From: a virus
Strand: one strand, 5' to 3'
Virus record (IMG/VR): IMGVR_UViG_3300027777_000174
Location: 1-21,900 of that record
Length of the DNA stretch: 21,900 nucleotides
The notes beneath the pieces are model-generated. The model worked only from the letters and a program-made list of their open reading frames with translations, had not been told where the DNA came from and searched no databases. Shown here piece after piece: positions 21,491 through 21,900 of this stretch (position 1 is the first letter of the stretch; each line of letters starts with the position of its first letter). Position numbers and translations under genes: made by a program.

Positions 21491-21900
21491 TAGTTGAAAA
21501 TTTTAAATGATTGTAAATAATTAACAATTTCCATCTCAGCCTTAACATTCGGATTATCGACTTCTTCCAATGCTTTTTCAAGCGGTTGTGAACCTTCGTT
21601 AATTGAATTTCCGTTTTCGATTTCTGATAGATACTGTTGTAATTGTTTGAGTCTTAACTCTAGCAACTCAAATGTTGCATCTGTGAAATTGCCTGTTCTT
21701 AATGACTTAATCGTTTTACCGATTTCATCGTTAATGTCAGCTTTTGCTTCAGATTTAACATTTACTGTTGGAGTATTAGCATTGGCTCCCCATAATACGG
21801 ATGAGCCTTCATACAATTTGATTTCTGTAATCTCGTTGAACTGTCCTTTAGATTGGGACTTTACAGTCTGAAACCCAATAGAATGTTCTGTGATATGACC
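21490..21900 (-). CDS. Prohead protease, S78 family (C-terminal part; 5' end outside the window)
   Basis: 136 codons are visible and the frame is open to the right edge, so the real start lies beyond the window. A TTG inside the frame at 21816 is not the start. The visible part begins GHITEHSIGFQTVKSQSKG, where SIGF is the block carrying the serine of S78 prohead proteases, followed by FNEITEIKLYEGSSVLWGAN, the 'E.slvevSvv..gAn' block. The remainder is a polar linker and a helical tail (LELRLKQLQQYLSEIE). It cleaves the delta domain of the capsid protein and itself is lost during maturation. The catalytic His lies outside the window. Confidence 0.9.
   Translation of the reverse strand, partial: GHITEHSIGFQTVKSQSKGQFNEITEIKLYEGSSVLWGANANTPTVNVKSEAKADINDEIGKTIKSLRTGNFTDATFELLELRLKQLQQYLSEIENGNSINEGSQPLEKALEEVDNPNVKAEMEIVNYLQSFKIFN

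Noticed and set aside
1-21900. tRNA genes, integrase, repressor of lysogeny or insertion sequence
   Set aside because: None seen. No cloverleaf-like segment, transposase motif or recombinase motif was found by eye on either strand, so lifestyle and integration cannot be addressed from this window.

Overview
The window looks like a piece of a tailed (siphovirus-type) bacteriophage genome, or prophage, from a host in the Bacteroidota. Every gene I can support lies on the minus strand. The DNA is AT-rich. Ribosome binding sites are A-rich with little Shine-Dalgarno character, and several gaps carry a TAnnTTTG box, the known -7 element of Bacteroidota promoters. The protein families (tape measure with the LPYGF/GIQNN and FANGG..GEYPGAKSNPE motifs, GRTGAVV fibre modules, S74 fibres) also fit Bacteroidota phages. 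I see no integrase, repressor or tRNA, so lifestyle is undecided.

Read in transcription order (high to low coordinates), the window starts inside the HK97-type prohead protease (cut by the edge). It continues with the major capsid protein and an intrinsic terminator. The connector set follows: gp6-like connector, head closure, gp10-like neck protein and tail terminator. Next come the major tail protein, a tail assembly chaperone pair joined by a -1 slippery A-run, the tape measure and a distal tail/hub-like protein. A second tail-tube-like protein with an extra C-terminal domain comes next. The host-contact module (12651 to 4965) holds two fibres ending in S74 self-cleaving chaperone domains, with an unrecognised protein and a BppU-like baseplate protein between them.

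The lysis region (4915 to 3215) is a chain of six genes in which each start overlaps the previous stop. They are a 48-aa peptide, a 57-aa hydrophobic protein, a membrane-anchored protein (spanin candidate), a 64-aa two-span holin candidate, a 23-aa single-span peptide and a pesticin/T4-type endolysin. A metallophosphoesterase, a short coiled-coil-like protein and a small HEVLH putative zinc protein finish the late operon, which ends at two tandem terminators (1694 to 1601).

Below that, a 220-bp gene-free region (1382 to 1600) contains direct and inverted repeats and a good promoter match. It leads into a second operon of small genes: an unrecognised 59-aa protein, a 28-aa membrane peptide, a ribbon-helix-helix DNA-binding protein, two unrecognised proteins, a standalone DnaA domain IV-like protein and the start of an ERF-family single-strand annealing protein. 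This looks like the start of a replication/recombination module.

Eight small genes or corrected starts were found by reading the sequence directly: 479-649, 960-1106, 1112-1198, 1202-1381, 3814-3885, 3215-3820, 4596-4769 and 4769-4915.
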